Numbered from the stretch's first letter, positions 8,447 through 17,891 are shown. The stretch: DNA of 64,000 bases from MGIIa-L3 sp11892u (GCA_965659685.1 CBFHXB010000012.1:1-64000); one strand, 5' to 3'. Translations and numbers: made by a program. The notes: generated from the sequence alone by a model not told the origin.

Positions 8447-9202
8447 TCAGGGGAATCCGAGAAGGAGGGCGACACCGAGGGAGCCAAGCAGAATTGAGGC
8501 GGCGTTCACCGTGCCTTTGGTCATCAGGCCGCGGTTTTCGAGCACGGCGCCGAGCAACGAATCCAACTGGCACCCGATGAAGCCGGCCAAGAGCACCACC
8601 AGCGGTTCGTAGCCGGTGGTCAAAACGCTCCCGTCAGCGGTGACGGCCGCGACCCCAAAAGACAGCACGGCGATGAGCGCCGCTCCACCAAATGCAGCGG
8701 CCTGACCGCGAGGAGAGACGCCACCGTTCAGACCGGGTTCGCAACGGCGGAGGGTGGTGATCATCCTCACGCGGTCGTCAAGACAGCCGAATTCGGAGGC
8801 CCACGTGTCCGAGGTGGCCACGGCCACGGCGGCAGCGAACACCCAGAGACCCGTGCCGTGGGCATCCAAGAAGAAGGCGACCAAGACCACAAGGCCCGGC
8901 ATGCCCCCGTTGGCGACCACGTTGGTCCAGCGACGTGAACCGTCGCTTGACTCGCACATGCCTTTGGCGGCCTTCTCTTCGAAACGATGCTTTGTCGCCA
9001 AGTGGGAAGAGGCGAGGAAGGAGAGCAACAAGAGGAGCCAGGTCCAATGCCCGAGGCCACCGACCAATGCGGCAAGCACAACGGCGGCCACCATCCCGCT
9101 TTGGTCAAGCACCTTTGCGCGGGTGCTGAGGAGAAGCAAGACGGCGATGAGCCCTCCCACAACCACCAAGTTTCCTTGGTTCAAACCGGGATCCCAAATC
9201 AT
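8447..9202 (-). CDS. DUF92/TMEM19-family integral membrane protein (possible polyprenol/prenyl-phosphate kinase)
   Basis: A 251-residue polytopic membrane protein with the DUF92 signatures: WTNVVANGG, SDTWASEFG, GLNGGVSPRG and GCQLDSLLGA. The plant relative VTE6 is a phytyl-phosphate kinase, so a role in isoprenoid-phosphate salvage is plausible here, but that is transferred knowledge. The ATG at 9202 has GGTGAGCC upstream. It lies between the PrsW-like protease and the thioredoxin-like membrane protein, all on the same strand with short gaps. Confidence 0.85.
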   Translation of the reverse strand: MIWDPGLNQGNLVVVGGLIAVLLLLSTRAKVLDQSGMVAAVVLAALVGGLGHWTWLLLLLSFLASSHLATKHRFEEKAAKGMCESSDGSRRWTNVVANGGMPGLVVLVAFFLDAHGTGLWVFAAAVAVATSDTWASEFGCLDDRVRMITTLRRCEPGLNGGVSPRGQAAAFGGAALIAVLSFGVAAVTADGSVLTTGYEPLVVLLAGFIGCQLDSLLGAVLENRGLMTKGTVNAASILLGSLGVALLLGFP

Positions 9203-9250
9203 GGCTCACCGCTTTTGTCTTGCAGGTGGGGGTGATGTTCCTTTCCCCGG

Positions 9251-10672
9251 TCAGAACAGGTTGCGCGGCCCGAAGGCGTCCTCAAGCGCAGCCCCGAACA
9301 AACGACGGCCTGCTTGAAGGACCAGCACGACAAGGAACAGGATCCAGCCGATCATCACCGCTGCTTGTGTGAACAACGACGCGCCACCGAGCCAAACGTC
9401 CAACAGCACGGTGGAGCCGTTCCACAAGGCGTGCCCGGCAATCCCGACCAGGACCGCTGGAATCACCTCTCTCGGGGGTGCGGGGCCGAACGTGGAGGCC
9501 ACGCGCCGAACCCAAGTGTCCCGTTGGACCACCCAAGCCGACGTCGCAGTCGCCAAAGCTTGACCCGTCTGGGCGTCAAACAGGCCCCACGTGGCCGGCG
9601 AAGTATCCCCGCCTTGGTGAGGCTGCATCGAGCGCGCCCTCACGTATCCCAACGCATACCCGCTCAACCCGGTCCAAACGGCATGCCCCGGGATGGAGCC
9701 GATGCCGCGGAGCACGGACGTTAACCCGTAGCTGACCGCAGCCGTGGTGGGCTCCGCCACCAACGAGAACAGAATGTATTGCAGGTTCTCGAGCATCGCA
9801 AAGCCAAGACCAACGGTAAATCCAACCTGGAGGCCGCGTCTGCTGGAATCGATCATTCGGCTGAGGCTCAAGACCGCCACCAATTTGCAGATCTCCTCAC
9901 CCACAGGAGCAGAAACGGTGACGGTCAAGGCTTCGATCATCGCGGCTCCCTCGACGCCAATGGCAGAGAGTCCCATTGGGAACAGAAGGCTGTTGATGAC
10001 GAGGGCGGGAAAGGTGCTGAGCATGCCAGCGATGAGCATCGCTTCGCCTTGGCGTCGATCGGTTTGGAGTTGCAACACCTCGGAGGAGACCGCCCACCAG
10101 ATGAAGACCGGGATGGAGAAACCGATCAGCCACGCGGGAATGAGGAGCAACAAGAAGAGCACGACTTGCGCACCGACGGCCTGAACGGCACCCAGCGGAA
10201 CCAGCACGAACACCATCACCCCGACCGCGCCAAGGAACAGGGCAGCGAGCGGACCCGGGCGGGGCAAATCAAGCGGAGGAGAGCGGCGAATCAGGTGATG
10301 ACGGAGCACGGTTGGCCACGGCGTCTGGAGCACCGTCTCCCCGGGCAACTGGTGGGCATGCTGACCTCCGGCGGCCGCTTCGGCGAGGATGACGTGGGTC
10401 AAGCGTGGACGACGAAGGTACAGGACGAGGGCAACGAGGGGGAGGGAACAAAGGGCTCCGGTCAGGGAAATCCAAGGATTGGCAGGCCCCGGTTCGAGGT
10501 CCAAGTTACCGTCGAGCAGGCCCACGAAAATGAACGTCACCGGCGTGGCGATCAAGTACAGGAGGATGACCAAACCGACCATCCGCCCTACCGTCCGCCA
10601 AGGCGAGGACGGTGAAGCAAGCACCAGCCCTGGAGGCGGGGCCGACAAGGGTCTGGCGGCCACAGGACGCAT
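9251..10672 (-). CDS. prsW: PrsW-family intramembrane metalloprotease
   Basis: A 473-residue polytopic protein with the PrsW/CPBP-like motifs in order: APVGEEICK (EExxK, about residue 255), GLGFAMLENL (FxxxEN), PGHAVWTGLSGYALG (histidine helix) and a final GHALWNG helix. PrsW proteases cleave membrane-embedded substrates such as anti-sigma factors in Bacillus; the archaeal substrate is unknown. An N-terminal extension of about 30 residues and a soluble insertion around residues 90-140 are present. A TATA-like CTATAGG about 25 bases before the start suggests a leaderless or near-leaderless transcript. Confidence 0.88.
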   Translation of the reverse strand: MRPVAARPLSAPPPGLVLASPSSPWRTVGRMVGLVILLYLIATPVTFIFVGLLDGNLDLEPGPANPWISLTGALCSLPLVALVLYLRRPRLTHVILAEAAAGGQHAHQLPGETVLQTPWPTVLRHHLIRRSPPLDLPRPGPLAALFLGAVGVMVFVLVPLGAVQAVGAQVVLFLLLLIPAWLIGFSIPVFIWWAVSSEVLQLQTDRRQGEAMLIAGMLSTFPALVINSLLFPMGLSAIGVEGAAMIEALTVTVSAPVGEEICKLVAVLSLSRMIDSSRRGLQVGFTVGLGFAMLENLQYILFSLVAEPTTAAVSYGLTSVLRGIGSIPGHAVWTGLSGYALGYVRARSMQPHQGGDTSPATWGLFDAQTGQALATATSAWVVQRDTWVRRVASTFGPAPPREVIPAVLVGIAGHALWNGSTVLLDVWLGGASLFTQAAVMIGWILFLVVLVLQAGRRLFGAALEDAFGPRNLF

Positions 10673-10691
10673 GCTTCTAGACCTCGTTCCG

Positions 10692-10698
10692 CCCTATA
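10692..10698 (-). promoter_or_regulatory. TATA-like element upstream of prsW
   Basis: Read on the minus strand this is CTATAGG, in the 107-base gap upstream of prsW and about 25 bases before its start codon. That spacing fits a leaderless archaeal transcript. Position is the only support. Confidence 0.3.
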
Positions 10699-10780
10699 GA
10701 CGCTACCGCTCCACCCCTCAGTTCGCCCATCATCCGCCCACAAGGGACGCTGCGAACATTGTCATCATCGGGGAGGAGAA

Positions 10781-12412
10781 TCAGCCTAGGAAGGGGTAGG
10801 TCCAGTCCGTCGGTGGAGCGAAGGTTTCCTTGATGGAACGTGGGGAAACCCAGCGCAGCAAGTTGAGCGGGGAACCCGCCTTGTCGTTGGTCCCGCTTCC
10901 TCGTGCACCGCCAAAGGGCTGCTGACCGACGACGGCCCCGGTGGGCTTGTCGTTGATGTAGAAGTTGCCTGCGGCGTAGCGCAAGCCGGCCATGGCGGTT
11001 TCCACATGCCGACGATCGGTGGCGAAAATGGACCCCGTCAACGCGTATTCTGACGTGCTGTCAACCACCCCAATCATGCGCTCAAAGTCCGCGTCATCGT
11101 AGACGTGAATGGAAAGCACGGGTCCGAACAATTCGACCTGCATGGTCTCGTACATCGGATCCGAACACACGATGGTGGTCGGTTGGATGAACCACCCCGT
11201 GCTGTCGTCCCAGCTCCCTCCGGTCACAATTTCGCATCCGTCGTCATCTGCGGCGCGCTGAATGGCTCCGGTGATGGAGGCGAAGGCCTTCTGGTCGATG
11301 ACTGCGCCCATGTAGACGCCCGGTTGTGTGACGTCACCGACAACGATGCGGTTGACTTCGGCCACGTAGGCGTCACGGATGGCGGACCAGACGGAAGCCG
11401 GCACGTAAGCGCGTGATGCCGCCGAGCACTTCTGCCCTTGGAACTCGAAAGCCCCACGCAGCAAGGCCACAAGCAAGGCGTCGCTGTCACAATCCGGATG
11501 GGCGAGGATGAAGTCCTTGCCACCGGTTTCCCCGACGATGCGCGGGTAGGAGCGGTAGGACGCGATCCGCTGCCCGACTTCCTGCCAGAGTTGGCGGAAC
11601 ACACCGGTGCTGCCGGTGAAGTGGATGCCGGCCAAGGCCGGAGACGCAAGGCAGGTGTCGCCAACGACCGAAGCCGGCCCTGGAATGAAGTTGATGACGC
11701 CGGGCGGAAGACCCGCATCCATCATCACCCGGAGGATGCGATAATTGGAGACGTAGGAGTTCCTGCTGGGCTTCCACACGCAAGTGTTGCCCATCAATGC
11801 CGGAGCGGAAGGAAGGTTGGCCGCGATGCTCGTGAAGTTGAACGGCGTGACGGCGAAAACAAAGCCTTCCAACGGGCGCACCTCAACCTGATTCCACATG
11901 GAGGAGGGCGACACCGGAGGTTGCTGATCCTCGTAGATGTCACGGGCGTACATGGCGTTGAAGCGCCAGAAGTCGATGAGCTCACACGCCGAGTCGATCT
12001 CCGCCTGATGCATCGTTTTCGATTGGTTGAGCATGGTGGATGCATTGATTTCAGCCCGACGAGGGCCTGCAAGCAGTTCGCCGGCCTTCAGGAAAACGGC
12101 CGCGCGGGCCGCCCATGGCATCGACGACCACGCGTCGTGTGATGCCAGTGCGGCATCGATGCCACGCTGAACTTCCGCCTTGCCCGCAAGGTGGACCTTG
12201 GCAAGGACGTGGCCGTGGTTGTGAGGCATGACCTGCTCAACCACGTTTCCTGTCCAAACCTCTTCGCCGTTGATGATGCAAGGGATCTCCAACACCTCAG
12301 CCGCTTGACGTGCAAGTTCTGCCTCGAGCGTGACGCGCTCAGCACTGCCTGGAGCATAGGAGAGCACCGGCTCGTTGACGGGGGCAGGAGGTCGGGGGAT
12401 GGCGTTGGGCAT
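10781..12412 (-). CDS. L-glutamate gamma-semialdehyde (1-pyrroline-5-carboxylate) dehydrogenase
   Basis: An aldehyde dehydrogenase-superfamily enzyme that oxidises glutamate semialdehyde to glutamate with NAD, completing proline breakdown. The 543 residues match the P5CDH-1 family in length and carry VTPFNFTSIA, the catalytic glutamate in VGETGGKDF, the nucleophilic cysteine in GQKCSAASRAY and a PFGGARGSGTN C-terminal segment. No proline dehydrogenase is in the window. The ATG at 12412 is chosen. A TTG at 12460 would add 16 residues but has no ribosome-binding site, so the start is uncertain. It follows the propeller-like gene. Confidence 0.92.
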   Translation of the reverse strand: MPNAIPRPPAPVNEPVLSYAPGSAERVTLEAELARQAAEVLEIPCIINGEEVWTGNVVEQVMPHNHGHVLAKVHLAGKAEVQRGIDAALASHDAWSSMPWAARAAVFLKAGELLAGPRRAEINASTMLNQSKTMHQAEIDSACELIDFWRFNAMYARDIYEDQQPPVSPSSMWNQVEVRPLEGFVFAVTPFNFTSIAANLPSAPALMGNTCVWKPSRNSYVSNYRILRVMMDAGLPPGVINFIPGPASVVGDTCLASPALAGIHFTGSTGVFRQLWQEVGQRIASYRSYPRIVGETGGKDFILAHPDCDSDALLVALLRGAFEFQGQKCSAASRAYVPASVWSAIRDAYVAEVNRIVVGDVTQPGVYMGAVIDQKAFASITGAIQRAADDDGCEIVTGGSWDDSTGWFIQPTTIVCSDPMYETMQVELFGPVLSIHVYDDADFERMIGVVDSTSEYALTGSIFATDRRHVETAMAGLRYAAGNFYINDKPTGAVVGQQPFGGARGSGTNDKAGSPLNLLRWVSPRSIKETFAPPTDWTYPFLG

Positions 12413-12463
12413 GCACCGAGGGCGGAACGGCCGTCCTTCAACCTCACGGGAGACAAGCAAGCA

Positions 12464-13921
12464 TCACGCAACGTGAACTTGGATGCCGTCCATGGCCCAC
12501 CTGCCGTCCGGATGACGCACGCGGAGTTCGAACCGGTGGGTGCCTTTGGGGAGCCTCAGAAGAAGGCGGGCCTTGGTGCCGATTTCACGGCCGTCGGCGG
12601 TGCTCCACGCGAACACCACGCCTTCCTTCGGTGCGCCAGCAACCGTCGCCTCAAGCAACACTTCAGCCACCCCATCAGGTCCGGCTTGCACCTCTCGATG
12701 TTCACCAAGGTCGACCGCAAACGGTGTCGCCACGGTTTGTGTCGCATCCCCTGTGAGGGCCGCGAGCAAATCCTCGTCATCGGCACCGTCGGTGGAGGTT
12801 TTCGGCGCCACCTCGTTGAGCGCATCCAACAGCCCGGAGGGGGCCTGCCATGCCTGAGCGTCCTCCTCGGACTCCAAGGACGGCGTCGTATCCACCATGG
12901 TGGGCACGTTGTCGTCCTCTTGAAGCGGCGGAGGCACCCAAGCGGTCAATTCACTCGGGTCGACGTCAAACACGTCGGCTTCGAGGTCCACCACGGCAAG
13001 TGGTTCCGGGCCAGTCCAATCGTTTCCATCGTCTCCGACGACCAAGAGGTGGGAGTTGAACACGGACAGCGCGCTTGGCATCCCGGGATGTTCAACCGTC
13101 CACTGCAAGCCATCAGGACCAAGAGCATGGACGTTGAACCAGGCCGCGATGCAGACTTCACCCCCGAGGTCCACCATGGCACGTACCCCGCTGCTGGCGT
13201 GAAGGAGTTCCTTGGAATCCTCACGCGTGAGCTGCAGCACTGCCCCGGATTGGTCGTGGGCCAACACGCCGATCGAGGTCGAGGCAAGTCCGAGGACCAC
13301 CTCGGCATGCGCATGCCTCCACAGCAAACCCTCGGAACCCCATCGCTCGATTTCAACGACGTCTTCGTCGCCCGTCATCGCGTACCCTTCACGGGCCACC
13401 AAGGCACCGCCGTCCAACAGTGTGGCCGCGGTGATGCGCTCACCATGGCTTCCACGGTCAGGGCGAAGCCACATGCTCTCTCCGTTGAGGCCGCCGTGAA
13501 TGCACAGAACGTCTCCGACGCTGACCAGGACGGTCGTCGTGTTTGCGTCGTGAAGGGTTTGGACACCGGTCATGACCGTGCGTTCACCGTCCGGCGCCAT
13601 GCGATGAAGGGCACCTTGTTCGTCAAGGTAAACGAGAGCGCCTTCCACGGCGATGGCCGCGACGATGCCCACGCCGTCCACGTCCTCAACCCGCGTCGAG
13701 AGATCGTGCAGGTTCGCCCTTGCACCGTCTTCGGTCAGCACGACGTCGTTGAGCAAGCCCATGGGACGAGGACCCGGGCCAAGCACCGTTGTGGGAGCTG
13801 CGTCGCCCTCGTAACACAGGAGCCTCCCGTCGCTGAGCACAAGGTACCGGGCACCGTTCCCTTCGAACAACGCGTACGCGGTGGCGGGAAGCGCCCAGCC
13901 TTGGACCGGCCTTGTGTTCAT
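12464..13921 (-). CDS. Hypothetical beta-propeller-like protein with C-terminal Ig/PKD-like domain
   Basis: 485 residues without signal peptide or membrane segments. Residues 1-310 consist of short repeating beta-strand units (VLSDGRLLCYEG, LVYLDEQGALHRM, LAHDQSGAVLQL), typical of a WD/PQQ-like propeller. An acidic low-complexity linker (about 315-395) precedes a C-terminal beta-sandwich-like stretch ending in FELRVRHPDGRW. No enzymatic motif is seen. Its start overlaps the stop of the upstream ThiI-like gene by four bases (ATGA), so the two are probably translationally coupled. That may hint at a shared role, which is inference. Confidence 0.7.
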   Translation of the reverse strand: MNTRPVQGWALPATAYALFEGNGARYLVLSDGRLLCYEGDAAPTTVLGPGPRPMGLLNDVVLTEDGARANLHDLSTRVEDVDGVGIVAAIAVEGALVYLDEQGALHRMAPDGERTVMTGVQTLHDANTTTVLVSVGDVLCIHGGLNGESMWLRPDRGSHGERITAATLLDGGALVAREGYAMTGDEDVVEIERWGSEGLLWRHAHAEVVLGLASTSIGVLAHDQSGAVLQLTREDSKELLHASSGVRAMVDLGGEVCIAAWFNVHALGPDGLQWTVEHPGMPSALSVFNSHLLVVGDDGNDWTGPEPLAVVDLEADVFDVDPSELTAWVPPPLQEDDNVPTMVDTTPSLESEEDAQAWQAPSGLLDALNEVAPKTSTDGADDEDLLAALTGDATQTVATPFAVDLGEHREVQAGPDGVAEVLLEATVAGAPKEGVVFAWSTADGREIGTKARLLLRLPKGTHRFELRVRHPDGRWAMDGIQVHVA

Positions 13922-14880
13922 GCCACAGCCTCCTTCATGTCATGCCCTGCGGCGGTCATCCAACCATGTGCATCGGGATCTGGAGGGACGCACCACGGGG
14001 CATCAAAGTGGCGCAACAGGGCGTTCACCTCGTCGTCCGTCCAGCCGAGAAGCGGTTCGAGACGAGCCAGCGGCGTGGTTTTCACGGCCGAGGCTTGCCG
14101 GCCTGCCATCGGTTCGGCTTCGCTGACGGGAAGGCCGATGCAACCCCATGATGGGCGGTCTTCGTTCTGGCCTTCGTGGGTATGGTGGCGGCTTCTTCGG
14201 CCGATGTTGGCGTCCCATGCACGCAAGCGTTCGATCAGGGCTTCATCGCTGCCTTCCACCGGAAGGATGCGGCATCCGCGACGCATGATGAGGAAGGAAG
14301 ACAGCATACCTCGTTCGTCGTCGATTCGCGCCAACACGTCGCCTTGGACACCTGCTGGAAGACCACCAGGGCCAAGCATTCGATGCTCCACAACCTCCAA
14401 CGCACCCTCCCGGAGGATGACGCTCACCGGCCAATCCGGATGCTTGAGGTTGACCGAAAGGGACGCGTCTGCTTCGATCAGGGCCGCGCCGAGGGCTGCG
14501 GCATAGGTGGGCGACGACCAGTTCGCAACCTCGCCCGTGCGTCGGCAACGAACGCCGAAGGACCGCGGCGTCCCTCTGGCATCGTGCCGCGCAAGGATGC
14601 CTTCCGCAACACCGGACAAATCGTCAGGGTCGCCGATGAGGCGCACACGGTCAATGGCCGCGAGACCGAGTTGGTGAGCGAGGGCTTGCTCGACGCGGTC
14701 CACCGGACTGTCGCTTCGCACGACCACCCGGTCTCGGCCAAAGGAAAGACGCAGTTGAACGCCCCAACGGCCTTCAGCCTTCGACATCGACCGACGCATG
14801 GTGTTCTGGAAGAGACGACGCACAGGTTTCGATTTCAGGGTCACTTCACCGAGCCGCAGCACCCAGTGGACCTGCCCCAT
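13918..14880 (-). CDS. ThiI-like THUMP protein lacking the PP-loop motif
   Basis: 320 residues aligning along ThiI, the tRNA 4-thiouridine synthetase. An N-terminal ferredoxin-like segment (RLGEVTLKSKPVRR) leads into a THUMP region to about residue 165, then GGLPAGVQGDVLARI and LIMRRGCRI. In ThiI the ATP-pyrophosphatase loop SGGxDS sits between these last two; here residues 187-192 read DDERGM. A later segment resembles the RPLI-type helix of ThiI. tRNA binding may persist but adenylation is unlikely. The ATG at 14880 lies five bases past the purF stop, with GTGAGG upstream. The 3' end overlaps the next gene. Confidence 0.65.
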   Translation of the reverse strand: MGQVHWVLRLGEVTLKSKPVRRLFQNTMRRSMSKAEGRWGVQLRLSFGRDRVVVRSDSPVDRVEQALAHQLGLAAIDRVRLIGDPDDLSGVAEGILARHDARGTPRSFGVRCRRTGEVANWSSPTYAAALGAALIEADASLSVNLKHPDWPVSVILREGALEVVEHRMLGPGGLPAGVQGDVLARIDDERGMLSSFLIMRRGCRILPVEGSDEALIERLRAWDANIGRRSRHHTHEGQNEDRPSWGCIGLPVSEAEPMAGRQASAVKTTPLARLEPLLGWTDDEVNALLRHFDAPWCVPPDPDAHGWMTAAGHDMKEAVA

Positions 14881-14884
14881 GGAG

Positions 14885-16420
14885 TCAGGCCTCACCGTTG
14901 TGAAGGCCAACGACTTCGGTGGGTGCACTCGCCTGTTTGGCCCCGTCGTTTCGCCTGGCGCGCAACATCTCGAGGTAGCTTCCGTCGATGTCGCCGGTCA
15001 CGTATTCCCCGTTGAAGCAACTGGCATCAAAGCCTTCGGGAGGCGAGGCCCCGATCGAAGTGACTTCGATGAGGTCCTCAAGGGTCTGATAGAACAGGCG
15101 ATCACTGCCGATGATGGCGTTGATTTCCTCGATGGTTCGACCGTTGGCGATGAATTCGTCCACGGCGGGCATGTCGATGCCGTACACGTTGGGATGACGA
15201 ACGGGAGGTGCTGCGGAAGCGAAGTACACCTTTCGAGCACCCACGTCCCGGGCCATTTCAACGATTTGAGCAGAGGTTGTCCCACGGACGATGGAATCGT
15301 CGACCAGCAACACGGCCTTCCCTTCGAATTCATGGGAAATCGCCGAGAGTTTGCGTCGAACGGACTTCTCCCGCAAGGCTTGCCCAGGCATGATGAACGT
15401 TCGACCGACGTAACGGTTCTTCACGAAGCCCTCGCGGTACACCACGCCGAGGGTTGAAGCAAGTTGCAAGGCAGCGATACGTCCGGAATCGGGCACGGGG
15501 ATCACGGCATCGATGTCGTGGTCAGGCCAAGACTCGAGGATGCGTTGCGCAAGGCGTTCCCCTTGATTCAGCCGAGCCTGATACACCGAAATGCCGTCGA
15601 TGACCGAGTCTGGGCGCGCGAAATAGACGTGCTCGAAAATGCAGGGAGCGAAGGGTTTCGGCTCTGAACACACCTCGTTGAACAGGTGCCCGGAAGCAGA
15701 GATGAACACCGCTTCACCGGGGGCAACGTCACGCTCCACCTGGAAGCCAAGGGCCGTGATGGCGACCGACTCACTGGCCACAACCCACTCGTCGGAGCCC
15801 TCAACCTCACGTCGACCGAGCACCAACGGGCGGATGCCGTGCGGGTCACGAAACGCGAAAAGGCCGTAGCCTGCGATGAGCCCGACGCAGGCATAGCCTC
15901 CACGGACGCCTTCGTTGATTTCGCGGATGGCGGAGAACACCGTCGAGACGTCCAAATGTGACGCTTCGCTGATTTTGAGGTTGCGCGCTCTTCGATGAAG
16001 GCCAACGGCGAACATGTTCAGCAGCAACTCCGAATCGCTGGTGGTGTTCATGTGGCGGAAGTGTTTGTCGCGCAAAAGCACCTCAAGTTCGTCCGCGTTG
16101 GTCAAATTCCCGTTGTGGGCAAGACATAGCCCGTACGGCGAATTGACGTAGAAGGGTTGGGCCTCCGCGCTTGACGACGACCCGGCGGTCGGGTACCTCA
16201 CGTGGCCGATGCCGATCGAACCAAGTTGACGTGCCATGCGTTCTGCGTCGAACACGTCAGCGACTTGCCCGTTGCTCTTTCTGAGGATGAATTGACCGTC
16301 ATGTTCGGTCAACATCCCCGCAGCGTCTTGACCGCGATGTTGGAGGACGGTGAGTCCGTCGTACAGGATTTGATTGACGTGCACGCCTGGGCGGCCGACA
16401 ATGCCTAGGATGCCGCACAT
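14885..16420 (-). CDS. purF: Amidophosphoribosyltransferase
   Basis: It catalyses the first step of purine synthesis, making phosphoribosylamine from PRPP and glutamine. The N-terminal class II glutaminase domain starts MCGILGIVG, with Cys2 as nucleophile and no propeptide. HRGQD, GHVRYPT and HNGNL segments follow. The C-terminal phosphoribosyltransferase domain has the PRPP loop VLLVDDSIVRGTT. 511 residues is normal. The start is fixed by the need for cysteine immediately after the initiator. The downstream ThiI-like gene follows at once. An Fe-S ligand pattern cannot be assigned with confidence. Confidence 0.96.
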   Translation of the reverse strand: MCGILGIVGRPGVHVNQILYDGLTVLQHRGQDAAGMLTEHDGQFILRKSNGQVADVFDAERMARQLGSIGIGHVRYPTAGSSSSAEAQPFYVNSPYGLCLAHNGNLTNADELEVLLRDKHFRHMNTTSDSELLLNMFAVGLHRRARNLKISEASHLDVSTVFSAIREINEGVRGGYACVGLIAGYGLFAFRDPHGIRPLVLGRREVEGSDEWVVASESVAITALGFQVERDVAPGEAVFISASGHLFNEVCSEPKPFAPCIFEHVYFARPDSVIDGISVYQARLNQGERLAQRILESWPDHDIDAVIPVPDSGRIAALQLASTLGVVYREGFVKNRYVGRTFIMPGQALREKSVRRKLSAISHEFEGKAVLLVDDSIVRGTTSAQIVEMARDVGARKVYFASAAPPVRHPNVYGIDMPAVDEFIANGRTIEEINAIIGSDRLFYQTLEDLIEVTSIGASPPEGFDASCFNGEYVTGDIDGSYLEMLRARRNDGAKQASAPTEVVGLHNGEA

Positions 16421-16478
16421 GATGTGCCCTCATGGTGCCCAAAGGGTGCCAACACTTGGCCTTGTCCCAAGGGAACGT

Positions 16479-16658
16479 TCACGCCTTGGGGCGGTGTGAC
16501 TTCTTGGACCAAGAGTAATTGCGCATCTTGGAAGAAGCGCCGTAACCGCAGGACGCGCAGACGCTCTTCTGCTTGTGGTAAGCGTTGCGGCCGCAGCGAC
16601 GGCAGCGAATGTGCGTCGTCTTTTGACGACGGCCCATGGACGGGGTACCCTTTGACAT
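16479..16658 (-). CDS. rpl37e: Large ribosomal subunit protein eL37
   Basis: A 59-residue basic zinc-ribbon ribosomal protein found only in archaea and eukaryotes. It opens MSKGTPSMGRR and has the four zinc cysteines Cys19, Cys22, Cys34 and Cys37, followed by MRNYSWSKK, a hallmark of the family. The ATG at 16658 has GAGGTGA five bases upstream. It lies 58 bases upstream of purF and downstream of two small membrane-protein genes on the same strand. Confidence 0.95.
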   Translation of the reverse strand: MSKGTPSMGRRQKTTHIRCRRCGRNAYHKQKSVCASCGYGASSKMRNYSWSKKSHRPKA

Positions 16659-16702
16659 ACGGTCACCTCAGGGACATGGCGACCGTCAACCCCTTTATGA
16701 AA

Positions 16703-17158
16703 TCAACTCCGAGGACGCTCGGACTCCTCAAGGGCGAATGTGCGCAAACCAAGGCCGGCCACGAGCAGACTCACCAAGCCGGCAAGAACGAGGCCAAGGC
16801 CAACCGGAGCAAGGTGAACCAGTTCCGAGAAAAATCGCGCCAATGGGCTGCTGGCATCCCCGATCAGGTTCGAGACCTGGAGCAACCAAAGGCCCAAGGT
16901 AAAGCCGAAGAAAAGCAACATCAACAATCCCAAAATCGGCGCTGCTGGTCGGTCACGGCTGTCCCCATAGGCCAGAAGCAGCATGATCATCACAGCCGAA
17001 GCGACGATGAAACCGACGAACATGTCGTTGGCGAGGCCCATCCACATGGCTTCCCGCTCAGGCGCAGGCCCGTTGGCCAGAAGGAGCACCAAACCGGGTC
17101 CAAGGAGCAGCGCGAGAGAAAGCGCGCCGAAGGCGAGAGGGCGAGGCACATCAGCCAT
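16703..17158 (-). CDS. Small four-helix membrane protein of unknown function
   Basis: 151 residues with four predicted membrane segments (about 9-28, 45-65, 73-96, 115-137) and a short acidic C-terminal tail. No family is recognised. The start overlaps the stop of the upstream membrane-protein gene by eight bases, so the two are probably co-translated and may form a complex. eL37 follows 44 bases downstream. Confidence 0.7.
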   Translation of the reverse strand: MADVPRPLAFGALSLALLLGPGLVLLLANGPAPEREAMWMGLANDMFVGFIVASAVMIMLLLAYGDSRDRPAAPILGLLMLLFFGFTLGLWLLQVSNLIGDASSPLARFFSELVHLAPVGLGLVLAGLVSLLVAGLGLRTFALEESERPRS

Positions 17159-17891
17159 CCAGTTCGCCTCCTGTTTGCATCCGACGCGCCACGATGGCGG
17201 CCGCTCGCTCGAGGTCGTCTTGGCTGGGTGGTGGCAACGCTTGCGGCTCCGGAAGGTTGCGCTCGAACAACCAAATCACGAGGACGGAAAGCATCAGCGC
17301 AAGGCCCGCACCAAGGAACAGACCCGCGATTTCAGCAACGGCCGATGGCCCCGTTTGCCCGCCAGCCCCATGGAACACCAGGAGGGCACCTGCAAGAAGG
17401 GCGCCGGCCAGCATTGGCCAGGACCGTGAACGCCGCCGTGGCACAAACAGACGGTGGGTCACATACAGGCTCCCACAAAGGCTGATGCTGGCCGCGAGGA
17501 AGACGAGCACAAAGCGGCCCCACAATCCTTCATCGGTCACGAACGCCGGCTTCCAAGTCACGAGCAAGAAGGCTGCGAAGCCCACCAAAAAAAGCCCGAC
17601 GGGGCGGCCCCACGTCGGCGCACGACCCACAGGCACGTCTCCGCTGAACACCATCAACGCCAAACCAGCGAGGAGCGGCGCACCGATCACGATCACGCCC
17701 CACAGGAGTTCCACGGCTTGGGTGCTCGTGGAGTCCGGGACTGTCATGGGAGCAAGGAGAACAAGCACCGCACAAAGCGGCGTCAGCACCTTCCAAATCG
17801 GCCCTCCCCGGCCAAGAAGATTGAGGCTCCCGAAGACCGCCAACAGGGCAGGGAGCCACAACAGGAACGCCGCCATCAGCGTTGGTCCCAT
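17151..17891 (-). CDS. Polytopic membrane protein of unknown function
   Basis: 246 residues with about seven to eight predicted membrane segments starting directly after the N-terminus (MGPTLMAAFLLW), then a cytoplasmic tail rich in charged residues from about 215. No family motif is recognised. The ATG at 17891 is chosen for GAGGTCC upstream and because further extension would run antisense into eL42. It is first in the minus-strand run leading to eL37 and purF and is divergent from the eL42 operon. Confidence 0.7.
   Translation of the reverse strand: MGPTLMAAFLLWLPALLAVFGSLNLLGRGGPIWKVLTPLCAVLVLLAPMTVPDSTSTQAVELLWGVIVIGAPLLAGLALMVFSGDVPVGRAPTWGRPVGLFLVGFAAFLLVTWKPAFVTDEGLWGRFVLVFLAASISLCGSLYVTHRLFVPRRRSRSWPMLAGALLAGALLVFHGAGGQTGPSAVAEIAGLFLGAGLALMLSVLVIWLFERNLPEPQALPPPSQDDLERAAAIVARRMQTGGELDG

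Noticed and set aside
12191..14506. A 771-codon open frame on the plus strand
   Set aside because: It is antisense to three supported genes, has no recognisable domain and no ribosome-binding site; long antisense frames are expected in GC-rich coding DNA.
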